A model generated the notes under the pieces. That model searched no databases. It was not told where the DNA came from and was given only the letters and a program-made list of their open reading frames with translations. A stretch of DNA of 64,000 nt from Chryseobacterium scophthalmum (GTDB lineage Bacteria > Bacteroidota > Bacteroidia > Flavobacteriales > Weeksellaceae): positions 62,001 through 126,000 of the forward strand of contig NZ_FSRQ01000005.1 of the NCBI RefSeq assembly GCF_900143185.1. Direction: 5' to 3'. A program made the translations under genes and the position numbers. Below, piece after piece: positions 61,813-64,000 of the stretch (position 1 is the stretch's first letter; each line of letters begins with the position of its first letter).

Positions 61813-62307
61813 TCAAGTCTTTAACCCTATCTTTTTTAACGCTGTTTTTGAAAGAAATACAGCATCAAAATTAAGAAGAGATTCTATAGTAATGTAATGC
61901 TGAAATTTGCCTTCAACCTTATTGAAGGATAATTCAATATCTTTATTATAAGTCGCTACAATCCTCACAACAGAAAAACCATTGTACGCAACTTCAAAAC
62001 CATCAAACAAACGCTTGCTTTCGGCTTTATTGTAATATTTATATTCATCAAGCATCGAAGGAGAATCGTTTTCATCCAACTCATTATTATGAGAGAGCGA
62101 TTTCCAATCTGAATAATTTTTAGGTTCCTTCAAAATATTACCAAGCTGATCTGTTGGCACAAACATTTCCAGCGACAAAAGCATCTTAAGAAAATTAGCA
62201 TAATTATTCATCACCTTAAGGGTATGAAGATCTGCATATCCTTCATGCGAATAGTATTCAATTACAAAATCCGTCATCGGAACCAGCATATGAGAAGCAG
62301 TTGACAT
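61813..62307 (-). CDS. Hypothetical protein
   Basis: 164 residues starting MSTASHMLVPMTDFVIEYY at the ATG at 62307; an upstream start at 62385 is less likely. Soluble, mixed alpha/beta, with a SLHTLKVMNNYANFLKML-like helix region (DLHTLKVMNNYANFLKMLL) and a late beta part (FSVVRIVATYNKDIELSFNKVEGKFQHYITIESLL). No family recognised and no signal peptide. It is next to the right junction of the element but outside it. Confidence 0.65.
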   Translation of the reverse strand: MSTASHMLVPMTDFVIEYYSHEGYADLHTLKVMNNYANFLKMLLSLEMFVPTDQLGNILKEPKNYSDWKSLSHNNELDENDSPSMLDEYKYYNKAESKRLFDGFEVAYNGFSVVRIVATYNKDIELSFNKVEGKFQHYITIESLLNFDAVFLSKTALKKIGLKT

Positions 62308-62576
62308 TGGTATTAATTTTAAAACGCAAATATAAAATATAGAATCAATGCTTTTTAGTAGTAAAGCTATTTTAAAATCAATCAAAATAACCAGAATGAA
62401 TAAATTGATTATACATAAATATACAAGAAGGGAGGTTAAAGATATTTTTAAAACTCAATAAAAAACAAAGGAACTATAAAACACTGATTACGAAAACACT
62501 ACCGCAAAATATAATAAATTATCATCAGTCTACCGACAAAAAAGGTTAAAAAAATGTTTTATCGTAAAGAATTTTA

Positions 62577-62584
62577 TATATTTG
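62577..62584 (+). promoter_or_regulatory. -7 box of acpP
   Basis: TATATTTG matches TAnnTTTG fully, 31 bp before the acpP ATG; no TTG at ideal spacing. The 308-bp gap 62308-62615 contains nothing else recognisable. Confidence 0.55.
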
Positions 62585-62615
62585 CACCATCTAACAATAA
62601 AAAAAATAATTTACT

Positions 62616-62855
62616 ATGTCAGACATTGCATCAAGAGTAAAAGCTATCATCGCTGATAAGCTTGACGTTGAAGAAACAGAAGTAACTCCTGAGGCTAGCT
62701 TCACAAATGATTTAGGAGCAGACTCACTAGATACAGTTGAGTTAATCATGGAATTTGAAAAAGAATTTAACATTCAAATCCCTGATGACCAAGCTGAAAA
62801 AATTACTACTGTAGGGCACGCTATCGCTTATATAGAAGAAGTAGTAAATAAATAA
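62616..62855 (+). CDS. acpP: Acyl carrier protein
   Basis: 79 residues, acidic, with the phosphopantetheine attachment motif GADSLD, S37 being the attachment site, and the helices [15 protein letters not shown] and [16 protein letters not shown]. It carries the growing acyl chain in fatty acid synthesis. fabF follows after 31 bp, the usual acpP-fabF pair. Confidence 0.98.
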   Translation: MSDIASRVKAIIADKLDVEETEVTPEASFTNDLGADSLDTVELIMEFEKEFNIQIPDDQAEKITTVGHAIAYIEEVVNK

Positions 62856-62886
62856 TATTCTTCAACAAAGAAAATTTACAAAGTTT

Positions 62887-64000
62887 ATGGAATTAAAAAG
62901 AGTAGTTGTAACTGGTTTTGGCGCAATAACACCCGTCGGTAATAATGCGAATGAATACTGGGAAAGTCTTGTAAAAGGCAAGAGCGGTGCCGCTCCTATT
63001 ACTCTTTTTGATGCCACAAACTTTAAAACCAAGTTCGCTTGCGAGGTGAAAAACTTCAATCCATTAGACCATTTCGATAAGAAAGAAGCTAAAAAAATGG
63101 ATAGAAACACTCAGCTTGGGCTGGTTGCTGCAAGAGAAGCAGTAAGCCATTCAAGAATCATGGAAGACAATGTTGATAAAAACAGAGTCGGAGTGATTTG
63201 GGGATCAGGGATTGGTGGTTTAGAAACTTTCGAAACCGAAGTTTTGGGCTGGGCAAATACAGACATCCCAAGATTTAACCCTTTCTTTATTCCAAAAATG
63301 ATTGCGGACATTACACCTGGACATATCTCTATTGAATATGGTTTCCACGGTCCCAATTATACTACAGTTTCTGCTTGTGCATCATCTGCAAACGCATTAA
63401 TTGATTCTAAAATGCTTATTCAGCTTGGCAAAGCAGACGTTATCGTTTGTGGAGGCTCTGAAGCTGCCGTTACGGCAAGTGGTGTTGGAGGATTTAATGC
63501 AATGATGGCATTATCTACAAGAAATGACGATCCTACAACGGCATCAAGACCGTTCGACAAAGACAGAGATGGTTTTGTTTTGGGCGAAGGTGCAGGTTCT
63601 ATTATTCTTGAAGAGTACGAACACGCTGTGAAGCGTGGTGCAACAATTTATGCAGAATTATTGGGTGGCGGTATGAGTGCAGATGCACATCACATGACGG
63701 CACCACATCCTGAAGGTTTAGGAGCTTATTTAGTAATGAAAAATTGCTTAGAAGACGCAGGTTTAACTGCTGATGAAGTAGATCACATCAATATGCATGG
63801 TACATCTACTCCATTAGGAGATATTGCAGAATCAAACGCAATTTCAAGATTATTGGGTGAGCATGCTTACGACATTCAGATTAATTCTACAAAATCAATG
63901 ACGGGTCACCTTTTGGGTGCAGCCGGAGTTATTGAAGCAATTGCTGCTTTAGGAACTATTATTCATGGTATTGTACCTCCTACAATCAACCATTTTACTG
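62887..64000 (+). CDS. fabF: Beta-ketoacyl-ACP synthase II (3' end cut off)
   Basis: 371 residues of FabF are present before the window ends. They start MELKRVVVTGFGAITPVGN. The condensing triad is visible: Cys near 164 in TVSACASS, His near 304 in MHGTSTP and His near 340 in MTGHLLGAAG. It elongates acyl-ACP with malonyl-ACP. Only about 45 C-terminal residues are missing. Co-transcribed with acpP. Confidence 0.97.
   Translation, partial: MELKRVVVTGFGAITPVGNNANEYWESLVKGKSGAAPITLFDATNFKTKFACEVKNFNPLDHFDKKEAKKMDRNTQLGLVAAREAVSHSRIMEDNVDKNRVGVIWGSGIGGLETFETEVLGWANTDIPRFNPFFIPKMIADITPGHISIEYGFHGPNYTTVSACASSANALIDSKMLIQLGKADVIVCGGSEAAVTASGVGGFNAMMALSTRNDDPTTASRPFDKDRDGFVLGEGAGSIILEEYEHAVKRGATIYAELLGGGMSADAHHMTAPHPEGLGAYLVMKNCLEDAGLTADEVDHINMHGTSTPLGDIAESNAISRLLGEHAYDIQINSTKSMTGHLLGAAGVIEAIAALGTIIHGIVPPTINHFT

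Overview
The window is a 64 kb piece of a low-GC Bacteroidota chromosome, most likely family Weeksellaceae and close to Chryseobacterium. The signs are Bacteroidetes-type promoters (-7 box TAnnTTTG with a TTG about 19-23 nt upstream), few Shine-Dalgarno sequences, T9SS type A and type B sorting domains, DUF4394, DUF5777 and DUF3467 proteins, and a Flavobacteria-like order of translation genes. Genus is inferred from general protein character; no search was run.

Layout. 1-4157: phenylacetate catabolism operon paaK-paaE-paaA-paaB-paaC (minus strand, paaC cut by the window edge), with a promoter and a dyad operator before paaK. 4553-12313: housekeeping and accessory enzymes: a type B carboxylesterase, an AraC regulator divergent from a zinc alcohol dehydrogenase, an HxlR regulator divergent from an NmrA-type reductase and sharing a 38-bp dyad with it, a secreted nucleotide pyrophosphatase/phosphodiesterase and a double GNAT protein. 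12364-16192: a Crp/Fnr-type regulator followed by a five-gene envelope operon (DUF5777 barrel, CxxCH lipoprotein, YceI, ankyrin, DOMON-like T9SS cargo) with a Crp-like site at an activating position.

16341-46478 is the ancient translation/transcription superoperon read on the minus strand: rpsU-xerC-hpf-tRNA(Thr, Tyr, Gly, Thr, Tyr, Gly, Thr)-[insert]-tuf-tRNA-Trp-secE-nusG-rplK-rplA-rplJ-rplL-[insert]-rpoB-rpoC-DUF3467. The first insert (about 10 kb) carries a DUF4394 lipoprotein and a CzcCBA-like metal efflux system with its two-component regulator. The second (about 3.7 kb) carries four secreted proteins, three of them paralogues, and lies between a strong terminator after rplL and a separate rpoB promoter with a long, foldable leader.

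46852-51600: a 1275-residue repeat-rich T9SS type B surface protein and the tmRNA gene ssrA. 51586-61745: a 10.2 kb integrated element in the 3' end of ssrA, bounded by a 15-bp direct repeat. It carries ardA (anti-restriction), a strongly foldable roughly 130-nt element, two small exported proteins, a membrane coiled-coil protein, an XRE controller co-transcribed with a one-polypeptide nuclease/methylase/specificity protein, a replication-initiator-like protein, an excisionase-like HTH protein behind tandem terminators, and a tyrosine integrase. The left end of the element supplies a substitute ssrA terminator; the presumed original one now lies beyond the right junction. 61813-64000: a hypothetical gene, then acpP and fabF (cut by the window edge).

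The least explained parts are the structured element at 52874-53004, the regulatory segment between int and the excisionase-like gene, the rpoB leader, the Crp-controlled envelope operon, and the paralogous secreted proteins inside the ribosomal/RNA polymerase locus.
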